DNA from: an uncultured Methylococcaceae bacterium
Lineage (GTDB): Bacteria > Pseudomonadota > Gammaproteobacteria > Methylococcales > Methylomonadaceae
Reading direction: 5' to 3'
Length of the DNA stretch: 8,203 nucleotides
Assembly: GCA_903873045.1 (NCBI GenBank)
Contig: CAIQND010000557.1
Location: forward strand, 1 to 8,203
Each line of letters opens with the position of its first letter. Position 1 is the first letter of the stretch. This document shows, in pieces, positions 1-6,411 of the stretch. The position numbers and the translations under genes were made by a program. The notes beneath the pieces were generated by a model. The model was not told the DNA's origin, searched no databases, and saw only the letters and a program-made list of their open reading frames with translations.

Positions 1-230
1 TAATATTGACTGAGAATAGATGATAAAACATGGATTGTTAGTTCCAATGCAGGATACTCAGAAAAATGGATTATAAAAAAGCCTTTATTATCAATAAGTA
101 AAAAATACTAAAAATTCTTATGGGGTGCGGAATGTCGGCTATAGGGTTAAGCTGTCGCTAACCCGACCGTGAAGGATGTTGCAAAAAGTGTAAGTCGAAG
201 AATGAAGGATGCCTACTAAAAACGATAAAC
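1..230. other. Left flank without a convincing gene
   Basis: Plus-strand frames entering from the left edge all meet a stop within about 20 bases. The longest tiny frame noticed (ATG at 20, 18 codons) has no ribosome-binding site or recognisable product. GAAGGATG occurs twice (171-178 and 204-211). Apart from the REP-like palindrome I see nothing functional. Confidence 0.5.
134..168 (-). repeat. Possible REP-like palindrome
   Basis: The minus strand reads GTCGGGTTAGCGACAGC then TTAACCC, with GGGTTA/TAACCC arms (144-149, 159-164) around a 9-nt loop. This resembles the GTyGGGTTAGCG...TAACCC repeats scattered through many proteobacterial genomes, often linked to REP-associated transposases. Only one copy is in the window, so the call rests on resemblance from memory. 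Confidence 0.4.
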
Positions 231-262
231 AAAAAAAAGCCGATGCAAAACATCGGCTTTTT
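231..262 (-). terminator. Intrinsic terminator of the RuMP operon
   Basis: A GC-rich 7-bp stem GCCGATG/CATCGGC with a 5-nt loop is extended by A-T pairs on both sides. On the minus strand it is followed by a run of eight T, about 20 nt after the fba stop. This is the only classic Rho-independent terminator in the window. The flanking A and T runs mean it could also work for plus-strand transcripts. Confidence 0.9.
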
Positions 263-282
263 AATTTAATCGTCGGCTTGGA

Positions 283-1362
283 TTACAAACTGTTTACAGC
301 ATTCAATTCTTGAAAAGCTTGCTCTAAACGAGTAACCATACCTTCTTCACCGGCACGTTGCCAAACGCGTGGGTCGTAGTATTTTTTGTTAGGTTTATCG
401 TCACCATCCGGGTTACCGATTTGACCTTGTAAATAAGCTTCATTTTTCTTGTAAAAATTCATAATACCTTCCCATGTTGCCCATTGGGTATCGGTATCAA
501 TGTTCATTTTTACAACACCGTAGCTAATTGATTCTTTGATTTCTGCAGCAGAAGAGCCTGAACCGCCGTGAAAAACAAAGTTTAATGTATTTGCAGGTAT
601 ACCGTATTTTTCAGACACATATTTTTGTGAATTGTCTAAAATCGCCGGTGTTAATTTAACGTTACCAGGCTTATAAACGCCGTGTACGTTACCAAATGAA
701 GCTGCAATAGTGAAACGATGACTGATTTTGCTTAATTCTTCATAAGCATAAGCAACATCTTCGGGCTGTGTATAAAGTAATGAATGATCCAAGTTGCTGT
801 TATCAACGCCGTCTTCTTCACCGCCGGTAACACCCAGTTCGATTTCAAGTGTCATGCCCATTTTGGACATACGCGCTAAATAGTGACCGCAAATTTCGAT
901 ATTTTCTTGCAGACTTTCTTCAGACAAATCCAACATGTGCGAGCTGAATAACGGCTTGCCTGTTGCAGCAAAATGTTTCTCGCCAGCATCCAACAATCCA
1001 TCAATCCAAGGCAATAATTTCTTGGCTGCATGGTCGGTGTGTAAAATAACCGGTACGCCGTAAGCTTCTGCCATAAGGTGTACATGTTGAGCGCCTGAAA
1101 TAGCACCTAAAACAGCAGTTTCCTGCCCTTCCAACTTAAGCCCTTTACCAGCAACAAATTGAGCGCCACCGTTAGAGAATTGAATCACTACCGGTGATTT
1201 TACTTTAGCCGCAGCTTCTAATACCGCATTGATTGAATCGGTATTGATAACGTTAACAGCCGGCATTGCAAATTTGTTTTCTTTACAAATTGCGAAGATT
1301 TTTTGAACATCTTCACCGGTTACAACACCGGGTTTAACTACATCTAAAATTTTTTGTGACAT
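283..1362 (-). CDS. fba: Fructose-bisphosphate aldolase, class II (zinc)
   Basis: This enzyme reversibly joins dihydroxyacetone phosphate and glyceraldehyde 3-phosphate. In the RuMP cycle it cleaves fructose 1,6-bisphosphate to give triose for biosynthesis, and class II enzymes can also act on sedoheptulose bisphosphate. At 359 residues it equals E. coli FbaA in length. Zinc ligands fall at His111 (LHTDH), Glu175 (LEIELG), His227 (NVHGVY) and His265 (VFHGGSGS), with Asp110 and the GGEEDG loop at 180-185 supplying catalytic residues. An AGGAT sequence about 8 nt before the ATG is the likely ribosome-binding site. It is the last gene before a strong terminator. No phosphofructokinase gene follows within the window, so the enzyme feeding it fructose bisphosphate is encoded elsewhere. 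Confidence 0.97.
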   Translation of the reverse strand: MSQKILDVVKPGVVTGEDVQKIFAICKENKFAMPAVNVINTDSINAVLEAAAKVKSPVVIQFSNGGAQFVAGKGLKLEGQETAVLGAISGAQHVHLMAEAYGVPVILHTDHAAKKLLPWIDGLLDAGEKHFAATGKPLFSSHMLDLSEESLQENIEICGHYLARMSKMGMTLEIELGVTGGEEDGVDNSNLDHSLLYTQPEDVAYAYEELSKISHRFTIAASFGNVHGVYKPGNVKLTPAILDNSQKYVSEKYGIPANTLNFVFHGGSGSSAAEIKESISYGVVKMNIDTDTQWATWEGIMNFYKKNEAYLQGQIGNPDGDDKPNKKYYDPRVWQRAGEEGMVTRLEQAFQELNAVNSL

Positions 1363-1409
1363 TTGTAAATCCTGTTTCAGTCGATTACGTAGACGCTTGT
1401 AAAGTCGAA

Positions 1410-1453
1410 GCCATTCGGATGTCAGTCAAGAAAACAATCTTCTTCCGAATGGC
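1410..1453 (-). promoter_or_regulatory. Stem-loop between tal and fba
   Basis: Perfect 9-bp arms GCCATTCGG (1410-1418) and CCGAATGGC (1445-1453), extendable by one A-T pair, enclose a 25-26-nt loop that can itself fold as a small AAGA/TCTT stem. On the minus-strand RNA it begins 11 nt after the tal stop. The tail UUCGACUUU is not a proper U tract. It is a likely RNA end or processing structure; termination is possible but weak. Confidence 0.5.
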
Positions 1454-1464
1454 CTGGAATTTTT

Positions 1465-2451
1465 TTAACCTTCGAGGCTAGCCAAACGCGCCGCCAGAAG
1501 TTCTTCAAGTGCTTCCAACGCTTTCGCGAAACCACTGATGCCTTCAGCCAGCTTATCGTTAGCCATACGGTTTTCAGCATGCATGGCTTCAAAAGTCGCT
1601 TTATCGATAGATAATTTTTCAATTGACAAATTAGCTGCGTTTTCTGGATCCAGCTTACGTGGCAATTCACCTTCGGTAGCTTGCAATTCAGCCAATAAAG
1701 AAGGAGCAATAGTTAATAAATCACTACCGGCCAATTCAGTAATTTCGCCTACGTTACGGAAGCTGGCACCCATTACTTCGGTTTTGTAACCAAATTTTTT
1801 GTAATAGTTGTAAATTTCAGTCACTGAAACTACACCTGGATCTTCTGCGGGTTCATATGAATCACGGCCGGTATCTTTCTTGTACCAATCAAGAATACGT
1901 CCAACAAAAGGAGAGATCAGGGTAATGCCGTTTTCAGCACAAGCAATTGCTTGGTGAAGACCGAACAATAAAGTCAGGTTACAGTGAATACCTTCTTTTT
2001 CAAGAACCGCAGCTGCTTGAATACCTTCCCAAGTTGCAGCAATTTTGATTAATACGCGTTCACGAGTCACACCAGCCGCTTCGTATTGCGCAATCAACTC
2101 ACGACCTTTTGCAATGGTAGCATCAGTATCAAAAGAAAGGCGTGCATCAACTTCTGTTGAAACGCGACCTGGAATGATTTCAAGAATCTTAAGACCAAAA
2201 GACACAGCAAGACGATCAAAAGCAAGGGAAACCACTTCCGCCGCTGAAGCCGCTTGTCCTAAACTGGCTCTGGCCGCTTTCAGCGTGTCATCAACAATAC
2301 CTTGGTATTGTGGCATTTGTGCCGCTGCGGTAATTAAAGACGGATTAGTCGTTGCATCACGAGGTTTGAAAGTTTCAATAGCTTGGATGTCGCCGGTATC
2401 AGCAACAACAACAGTGACTTCTTTGAGTTGTTCTAGTAAATTTTTTCCCAT
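1465..2451 (-). CDS. tal: Transaldolase, class I (TalB type)
   Basis: This enzyme moves a dihydroxyacetone unit between sugar phosphates through a Schiff base, and with transketolase it rebuilds pentose for formaldehyde fixation. The product is 328 residues, slightly longer than E. coli TalB (317), with extra Ala/Leu/Glu-rich residues at the C-terminus. Catalytic residues are visible: Asp21 (ADTGD), Glu100 in GRVSTEVDARLSFD, and the Schiff-base Lys136 in VLIKIAATWEGI. DATTNPSL at 32-39 and CNLTLLF also match the family. The ATG follows an AAAGG about 8-9 nt upstream. It lies about 200 nt after gene B and about 100 nt before fba, with hairpins in both gaps, so its transcript level may be adjusted separately from its neighbours. 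It looks complete. Confidence 0.96.
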   Translation of the reverse strand: MGKNLLEQLKEVTVVVADTGDIQAIETFKPRDATTNPSLITAAAQMPQYQGIVDDTLKAARASLGQAASAAEVVSLAFDRLAVSFGLKILEIIPGRVSTEVDARLSFDTDATIAKGRELIAQYEAAGVTRERVLIKIAATWEGIQAAAVLEKEGIHCNLTLLFGLHQAIACAENGITLISPFVGRILDWYKKDTGRDSYEPAEDPGVVSVTEIYNYYKKFGYKTEVMGASFRNVGEITELAGSDLLTIAPSLLAELQATEGELPRKLDPENAANLSIEKLSIDKATFEAMHAENRMANDKLAEGISGFAKALEALEELLAARLASLEG

Positions 2452-2581
2452 AAGAGGTGCCTTTATATATAATTAAAAAATTTGAATATTCGCGCGTCAT
2501 CATTAAATAGTGCGGCGAATGCATGAATTTAGAAGCTGACAGAAACATAGCCGACCCAAGCTAAACCTGTCCCCATAAAGG
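2452..2581 (-). other. Leader between the gene B stem-loop and tal
   Basis: No coding frame is evident. It ends in an AT-rich TTAATTATATATAAAGG stretch in which AAAGG probably serves as ribosome-binding site for tal. TATATA could act as a -10, but I see no matching -35 at 16-18 bp, so I do not call a promoter. Confidence 0.4.
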
Positions 2582-2639
2582 GAGAAACAGAATAATCAGT
2601 CCGTGTTATCAGAAACACGGCAACTGAGTTCTGTTTCTC
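2582..2639 (-). promoter_or_regulatory. Large composite stem-loop after gene B
   Basis: Perfect 11-bp outer arms (GAGAAACAGAA, 2582-2592, and TTCTGTTTCTC, 2629-2639) enclose an inner CAGT/ACTG pair (2597-2600, 2623-2626) and a 7-bp CCGTGTT/AACACGG stem (2601-2607, 2614-2620) with loop ATCAGA. That makes about 22 paired bases with small internal loops. It starts 9 nt after the gene B stop. The RNA after it (CCCUUUAUGGGG) has no U tract, so it is more likely a stability or processing element than an intrinsic terminator. Confidence 0.6.
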
Positions 2640-2648
2640 AGAGATTTA

Positions 2649-3440
2649 TTAACCTTGGTGACGCATGTACTTTTCAACACCCGTTTCAGTGACAACGGGT
2701 TTTTGTTTTTCAACCAAAGCTTGTCTTACCATGTATTTGGCAACCCGACTAATCTGTGGCAGATCGGCCTGGTCTTTTAGATACTTGGCGACTCCGGTTG
2801 GCCCTACCTGTTGCTTAACCTGCTTGGCGGATAAAGCCGCTAAAGCGGTTTGTTTTGCCAAGTACTTGGCAACTCTGCTAGGTTGTGGCAAGCTTTCCTG
2901 ACGTTGCAAATACTTGGCAACTCCAGATACCTCTACTTCAGCATGCTTTACTTGCAACGCAGATAAAGCGCTTTGTTTTGCCAAATATTTAGCAACTTTG
3001 CTAGGTTGCGGCAAGCTAGCCTGGTGTTTAAGGTATTTTTCTACACCACTCAGACCTGGAACTTCTTTCTTATTTTTTAGATATTTTTCAACGCCGGTTA
3101 CTTCAAGCTCACCCGATGACTGCTTTTTCTGTTTTTCAGCGATAGACTGTCTTAGTAAATATTTGGATACACCACTGGTCGGAAACTGACTGCGGCTTTC
3201 CAAATATCTGGCAACGCCACTGACTAATGTGGCTGGTTCCAGACTTTCTTGTTCTTGCGCCGTTCTGGCTGCTAAATGATCCAAATACTTGGCAACCCCT
3301 GAAAGTCCACTCGCATCTCTTGTGTAAACAGGATAATCCGTCTTAACTTCTTCAACTTCCTCAATTTTGGGTCGCTTCATGAAAAAGAACAGTCCGGCAA
3401 CAGCCGGAAAAAACAAACCATTCAAGTTATTTTGGCTCAT
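2649..3440 (-). CDS. Gene B: membrane-anchored protein with eleven GVxKYL heptad motifs
   Basis: I do not recognise an established family. The 263-residue product starts with a short hydrophobic segment (about 8-21, LFFPAVAGLFFFM) followed by KRPK, consistent with an N-terminal membrane anchor and cytoplasmic remainder. Residues 22-46 are an acidic-to-neutral linker. From 47 to 259 there are eleven motifs of form [ST][GKR]V[AES][KR]Y[LM], at 47, 74, 89, 115, 131, 147, 172, 188, 215, 231 and 253. Spacing alternates between 15-16 and about 22-27, so motifs come in pairs joined by Lys/Gln/Ala-rich linkers. S/T-G-V-E copies look like helix N-cap boxes, suggesting each motif starts a short helix. 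There is no Cys and no enzyme signature. A run of G (GGGGG) 6 nt before the ATG, inside the end of gene A, serves as ribosome-binding site. I infer a multivalent docking scaffold; its partner is unknown. Confidence 0.85.
   Translation of the reverse strand: MSQNNLNGLFFPAVAGLFFFMKRPKIEEVEEVKTDYPVYTRDASGLSGVAKYLDHLAARTAQEQESLEPATLVSGVARYLESRSQFPTSGVSKYLLRQSIAEKQKKQSSGELEVTGVEKYLKNKKEVPGLSGVEKYLKHQASLPQPSKVAKYLAKQSALSALQVKHAEVEVSGVAKYLQRQESLPQPSRVAKYLAKQTALAALSAKQVKQQVGPTGVAKYLKDQADLPQISRVAKYMVRQALVEKQKPVVTETGVEKYMRHQG
2664..3302 (-). repeat. Tandem motif array inside gene B
   Basis: This covers the eleven heptads. A higher-order unit of 41-43 codons is visible: residues 131-171 (2928-3050), 172-214 (2799-2927), and a partial third unit from 215 (2798 down). 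The pattern is heptad, LPQP or LPQI, heptad, then a Lys/Gln/Ala linker. Parts of units one and two differ by only about six bases in 47, mostly at synonymous sites, which points to fairly recent internal duplication under selection for the peptide. Confidence 0.85.
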
Positions 3441-3443
3441 TGT

Positions 3444-4187
3444 TTACCCCCGGTCGCGCATGTACTTTTCAACTCCAGTTGCTGCTTTCGCTGACGTTGT
3501 TTTTTGTGACACCGCCTGCTTTGCCATGTACTTGGCAACACCGGTTACTGATGCGGATTTAACGCGCGTTTCCAGATACCTTGAAACGCCAGTACCTGAT
3601 ACTCTATTCAAGTATTTAGCTACACCCGTAGTGAGCGCATAAGAGGCTTTAACAGGTTGTTGAGTTGACGTTTTTTTCTGTTCAGTAGTAGTCGTGCTGC
3701 GTATTTTGAAGAAATAAAACCCAGCCAAGGCAAGAACAATCAAACCAATCAAATAGCTCGTAAAAGACGACTCTTGAGTGCTTTCAGCAGCTTCCGTAGC
3801 GCTTACGCTTTCATTTGAAACTGAAACTGAAGCTGAAACAGCTTCTTTTTTTGATGCAGATGCCTTAACAGACTCGATGTGCTTGTAATTAGGATCTTGA
3901 TACAACACTTCTGGCTGGAAGTCAGCAGCAGGATACTTTGAATCATGAGCACTTTCAACTGATGAACTGGCAGCAGCCGCTTTTGGTGCTGCTGTAGCAG
4001 CTTTTGGTGCTGCAGCAGCAGATTTAGTTGCCGTTGTTTTTGAACTATTCTTGGCGATATAGTCACTATCTTGGTAAAGCACTTCCGGCTGGAAGTCTGC
4101 GGCAGGATATTGTTGATCTGCACCTGCAACGGTACTTGCCAACAGCAATACCGCAAATGCACCACTGGTCAAATTATTCTTTTTCAC
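3444..4187 (-). CDS. Gene A: single-span membrane protein with periplasmic repeats and cytoplasmic GVxKYL motifs
   Basis: I do not recognise an established family. From the preferred GTG start the product is 247 residues. Residues 1-23 form a good signal peptide (MKKNN, hydrophobic core, AGA then cut). The outer part carries the 14-residue sequence YPAADFQPEVLYQD twice without change (27-40 and 85-98), separated by a low-complexity Ala/Lys/Pro/Ser linker, then a Ser/Val/Glu-rich stretch. A single membrane span (about 141-160) ends in KIR, placing the C-terminus in the cytoplasm. The tail has four heptads of form TGV[AES][KR]Y[LM] at 187, 199, 215 and 237, the last almost at the C-terminus. 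The final 33 residues match the end of gene B at 17 positions. The stop is 3 nt from the B start, so A and B are coupled. Function is unknown; I infer a tether or scaffold because it sits inside the RuMP operon. A role in the envelope unrelated to metabolism is possible. Confidence 0.85.
   Translation of the reverse strand: MKKNNLTSGAFAVLLLASTVAGADQQYPAADFQPEVLYQDSDYIAKNSSKTTATKSAAAAPKAATAAPKAAAASSSVESAHDSKYPAADFQPEVLYQDPNYKHIESVKASASKKEAVSASVSVSNESVSATEAAESTQESSFTSYLIGLIVLALAGFYFFKIRSTTTTEQKKTSTQQPVKASYALTTGVAKYLNRVSGTGVSRYLETRVKSASVTGVAKYMAKQAVSQKTTSAKAATGVEKYMRDRG
3894..3935 (-). repeat. Periplasmic 14-residue repeat, copy 2 (gene A)
   Basis: Encodes the same YPAADFQPEVLYQD, followed by PNY where copy 1 has SDY. 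It lies after the Ala/Lys/Pro-rich linker and about 45 residues before the membrane span. Two exposed identical peptides suggest a bivalent binding site on the periplasmic side. Confidence 0.9.
4068..4109 (-). repeat. Periplasmic 14-residue repeat, copy 1 (gene A)
   Basis: Encodes YPAADFQPEVLYQD just after the predicted signal peptide cut. It is identical in protein to copy 2, 174 bp further on, while the DNA differs at several third positions. That suggests selection on the peptide rather than a very recent copy. Confidence 0.9.
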
Positions 4188-4313
4188 GTTGTTCACCTAA
4201 AAGTCGGAAGAAGTGGATTAAGACCCCGGCTCGATAGAGTGCTATATGCATCTAAAGATTGAGGTCTCTCTCCAAATATAATGTGTATAACTACTCTATA
4301 TTTCGTTTTAAAA
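4188..4313 (-). other. Intergenic gap between tkt and gene A
   Basis: This short AT-rich gap ends in the ribosome-binding site of gene A. It contains the runs TTTTAAAA and TATATT, plus a 7-bp inverted repeat (ATAGAGT near 4234, ACTCTAT near 4293) with a very long loop. I see no convincing promoter or terminator, so read-through from tkt is the simplest reading. Confidence 0.4.
4193..4198 (-). promoter_or_regulatory. Ribosome-binding site that decides the gene A start
   Basis: AGGTGA lies 5 nt before the GTG at 4187. An alternative in-frame GTG at 4196 overlaps this AGGTGA and has no Shine-Dalgarno of its own. The downstream GTG is therefore preferred, giving a compact signal peptide that begins MKKNN. 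Confidence 0.65.
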
Positions 4314-6308
4314 TTAAAGTACTGCTTCTACGTTCTTAACTACGTTTTCAACGGTGAAGCCAAACTCTTTGAAAAGCTGGCCCGCTGGAGCAGACTCGCC
4401 GAAACGGTCGAGACCTACAATTTTACCGTTGGTTCCTACGTACTTCCACCAACCATCAGTCACGCCGGCTTCTACAGCAACACGTTGCGTCACGGCAGAA
4501 GGCAATACTGATTCACGATAAGCGGCATCTTGAGCATCAAAGATGTTTGTTGACGGCATAGAAACAACACGAATTTTCTTACCGGCGGCGTTTAATTGCT
4601 CGGCGGCTTTCAGTGCCAATTCAACTTCCGAACCGGTAGCAATGATGATCGCTTCCGGTTGACCATCACAGTCACTCAGGATATAGCCACCGCGTGAAAT
4701 GGCCTCAATTTGCTCTTGAGTACGTGGTACGTGAGGCAAATTCTGACGAGAAAAAACCAAAATAGAAGGGCCATGTTGACGTTCAAACGCGGCTTTCCAG
4801 GATACTGTCGTTTCAACGGCATCGCAAGGACGCCAAACTTGAATATTTGGAATCAAACGCAGTGTTGCGATTTGTTCAACCGGTTGATGAGTCGGACCAT
4901 CTTCACCCAGACCGATAGAGTCATGAGTATAAACAAAGATAGAGCGAATCTTCATCAAAGAAGCCATACGCAACGCATTACGTGCATATTCCGAGAACAT
5001 CAGGAAGGTCGCGCCAAAGGGAATTAACCCGCCATGCAGTGCGATACCATTCATGATTGCAGACATACCAAATTCACGTACACCATAATTGATGTAATTA
5101 GCATCCGGTTTATCAGCACGCATGGGTCTGTAGCCAGTCCATTCGGTCATATTGGAACAGCCCAAGTCAGCAGAACCACCAAAAATTTCAGGTAAAATCT
5201 TTGCAAAACCTTCAATGGCAGCCAGTGAAGATAGACGTGTAGCAGTTGTCTTGGCTTCAGCATTAACCGAACTTACAAAAGCATCGGCATCAACTTTCCA
5301 GTTACTTGGCAAGTCACCAATCATACGACGCTGATATTCAGCGGCTAATTCAGGGTGAGCGGCTTGATAGGCGGCGAATTTTTCATTCCATTCACTTTCA
5401 GCTTTTCTACCTTTTGCTTTAGCATCCCAACCTGCATAAACATCAGCAGGAATTACAAATGCTTCATGATCCCAGCCTAAAGCGGCCTTGGTCAGATTAA
5501 TTTCGTCCTGACCTAATGCAGCACCGTGACAAGCATGACTTCCCGCTTTGTTCGGCGAACCAAAACCAATCGTTGTTTTGCAACAAATCATGGTAGGTTT
5601 ATCGGTCATGGCTTTAGCCATTTCGATTGCTTTGCTTAGTGCGGCATGATCGTGGCCATCGACATCAGCGATTACATGCCAGCCATAAGCTTCAAAACGC
5701 ATCGGCGTATTGTCGGTAAACCAGCCATCAACATGTCCGTCAATGGAAATGCCGTTGTCGTCCCAGAAAGCAATTAAATTACCTAATCCCAAGGTTCCAG
5801 CCAATGAACAGGCTTCGTGAGAAATACCTTCCATCAAACAACCATCACCTAAAAAGGTGTAGGTGTGATGATCAACAATTTTGTGTCCATCTCTGTTGAA
5901 TTGAGCCGCCAGTGCCTTTTCAGCAATTGCCATGCCCACTGCATTAGTAATACCTTGACCTAAAGGACCGGTCGTTGTTTCTACGCCGGGTGCATAACCA
6001 TATTCTGGATGACCGGGTGTTTTAGAATGAAGTTGACGAAAGTTCTTTAGTTCTTCGATAGGTAAGTCGTAGCCAGTCAAGTGCAATAATGAATAAATCA
6101 ACATTGAACCGTGACCATTTGAAAGCACGAAACGATCCCGATTTGACCATTGTGGATTGGTCGGATTGTGGTGCATAAAATCGTTCCACAAAACCTCGGC
6201 GATATCCGCCATACCCATGGGGGCTCCTGGATGTCCAGAGTTTGCTTTTTGAACGGCATCCATGCTCAAAGCGCGTATGGCGTTCGCTAATTCTCGGCGC
6301 GAAGTCAT
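4314..6308 (-). CDS. tkt: Transketolase
   Basis: This thiamine-diphosphate enzyme transfers two-carbon units between ketose and aldose phosphates and regenerates the pentose acceptor for Hps. At 664 residues it is almost exactly the length of E. coli TktA (663). The substrate and cofactor histidines expected near the N-terminus fall at His26 (SGH), His66 (SNGH) and His100 (PGH). The diphosphate-binding motif runs from GDG at 154-156 to Asn185 (WDDNG). The pyrimidine-binding domain carries the typical GLGEDGPTHQP block, and the C-terminal domain is complete. An AGGAG ribosome-binding site sits about 7 nt before the ATG. It follows phi by 136 nt, a gap holding a hairpin and a palindrome, and precedes gene A by about 125 nt. 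No lesion is visible. Confidence 0.97.
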   Translation of the reverse strand: MTSRRELANAIRALSMDAVQKANSGHPGAPMGMADIAEVLWNDFMHHNPTNPQWSNRDRFVLSNGHGSMLIYSLLHLTGYDLPIEELKNFRQLHSKTPGHPEYGYAPGVETTTGPLGQGITNAVGMAIAEKALAAQFNRDGHKIVDHHTYTFLGDGCLMEGISHEACSLAGTLGLGNLIAFWDDNGISIDGHVDGWFTDNTPMRFEAYGWHVIADVDGHDHAALSKAIEMAKAMTDKPTMICCKTTIGFGSPNKAGSHACHGAALGQDEINLTKAALGWDHEAFVIPADVYAGWDAKAKGRKAESEWNEKFAAYQAAHPELAAEYQRRMIGDLPSNWKVDADAFVSSVNAEAKTTATRLSSLAAIEGFAKILPEIFGGSADLGCSNMTEWTGYRPMRADKPDANYINYGVREFGMSAIMNGIALHGGLIPFGATFLMFSEYARNALRMASLMKIRSIFVYTHDSIGLGEDGPTHQPVEQIATLRLIPNIQVWRPCDAVETTVSWKAAFERQHGPSILVFSRQNLPHVPRTQEQIEAISRGGYILSDCDGQPEAIIIATGSEVELALKAAEQLNAAGKKIRVVSMPSTNIFDAQDAAYRESVLPSAVTQRVAVEAGVTDGWWKYVGTNGKIVGLDRFGESAPAGQLFKEFGFTVENVVKNVEAVL

Positions 6309-6365
6309 ATTATTCTCCTTTATTATTTTTATAGATTACGTGTAGTGACTTTTATCATTTGTACG

Positions 6366-6380
6366 ATTTCGTCACGAAAT
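6366..6380. promoter_or_regulatory. Palindromic operator-like site upstream of tkt
   Basis: ATTTCGT and ACGAAAT are perfect 7-bp arms around a single central base, about 58 bp before the tkt start and beyond the phi hairpin. Odd-centred palindromes of this size are typical of homodimeric regulator sites. I found no convincing -35/-10 pair next to it, so it is only a candidate site for separate control of tkt. Confidence 0.35.
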
Positions 6381-6411
6381 GTTCTTTTGATGCCAATCAA
6401 ATAACAATGAT

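Noticed and set aside
20..76. 18-codon open frame at the left edge
   Set aside because: No ribosome-binding site, no recognisable product, and such frames are expected by chance in AT-rich flanks.
2460..2475. TATATA upstream of tal as a promoter -10
   Set aside because: No -35 match at a suitable distance, and the box lies almost on the ribosome-binding site.
2045..2476. 143-codon open frame on the plus strand opposite tal
   Set aside because: It lies fully over the well-supported transaldolase gene and its leader, shows no recognisable motif, and is explained as an antisense shadow.
2550..2558. ATAGCCGAC, matching GTCGGCTAT at 134-142 in reverse, as a dispersed repeat pair
   Set aside because: Only nine bases are shared and the flanks differ. 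A similar string also occurs by chance inside the tatD-like coding region near 7987.
2664..3302. Gene B repeat array as a CRISPR array
   Set aside because: The repeats stay in frame, differ in sequence, and have spacings that fit codons and protein motifs. There are no uniform repeats with unique spacers and no cas genes.
2665..3642. Several plus-strand open frames opposite genes A and B with repeated YLATP-like peptides
   Set aside because: Their repeats are the reverse-complement image of the GVxKYL codons. The minus frames have a signal peptide, membrane segments, ribosome-binding sites and operon context, while the plus frames have none.
3803..4165. 120-codon minus-strand frame overlapping gene A in another phase
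   Set aside because: Low-complexity Gln/Leu/Ser composition arises from reading Ala/Lys-rich codons out of phase, and no start signal is visible.
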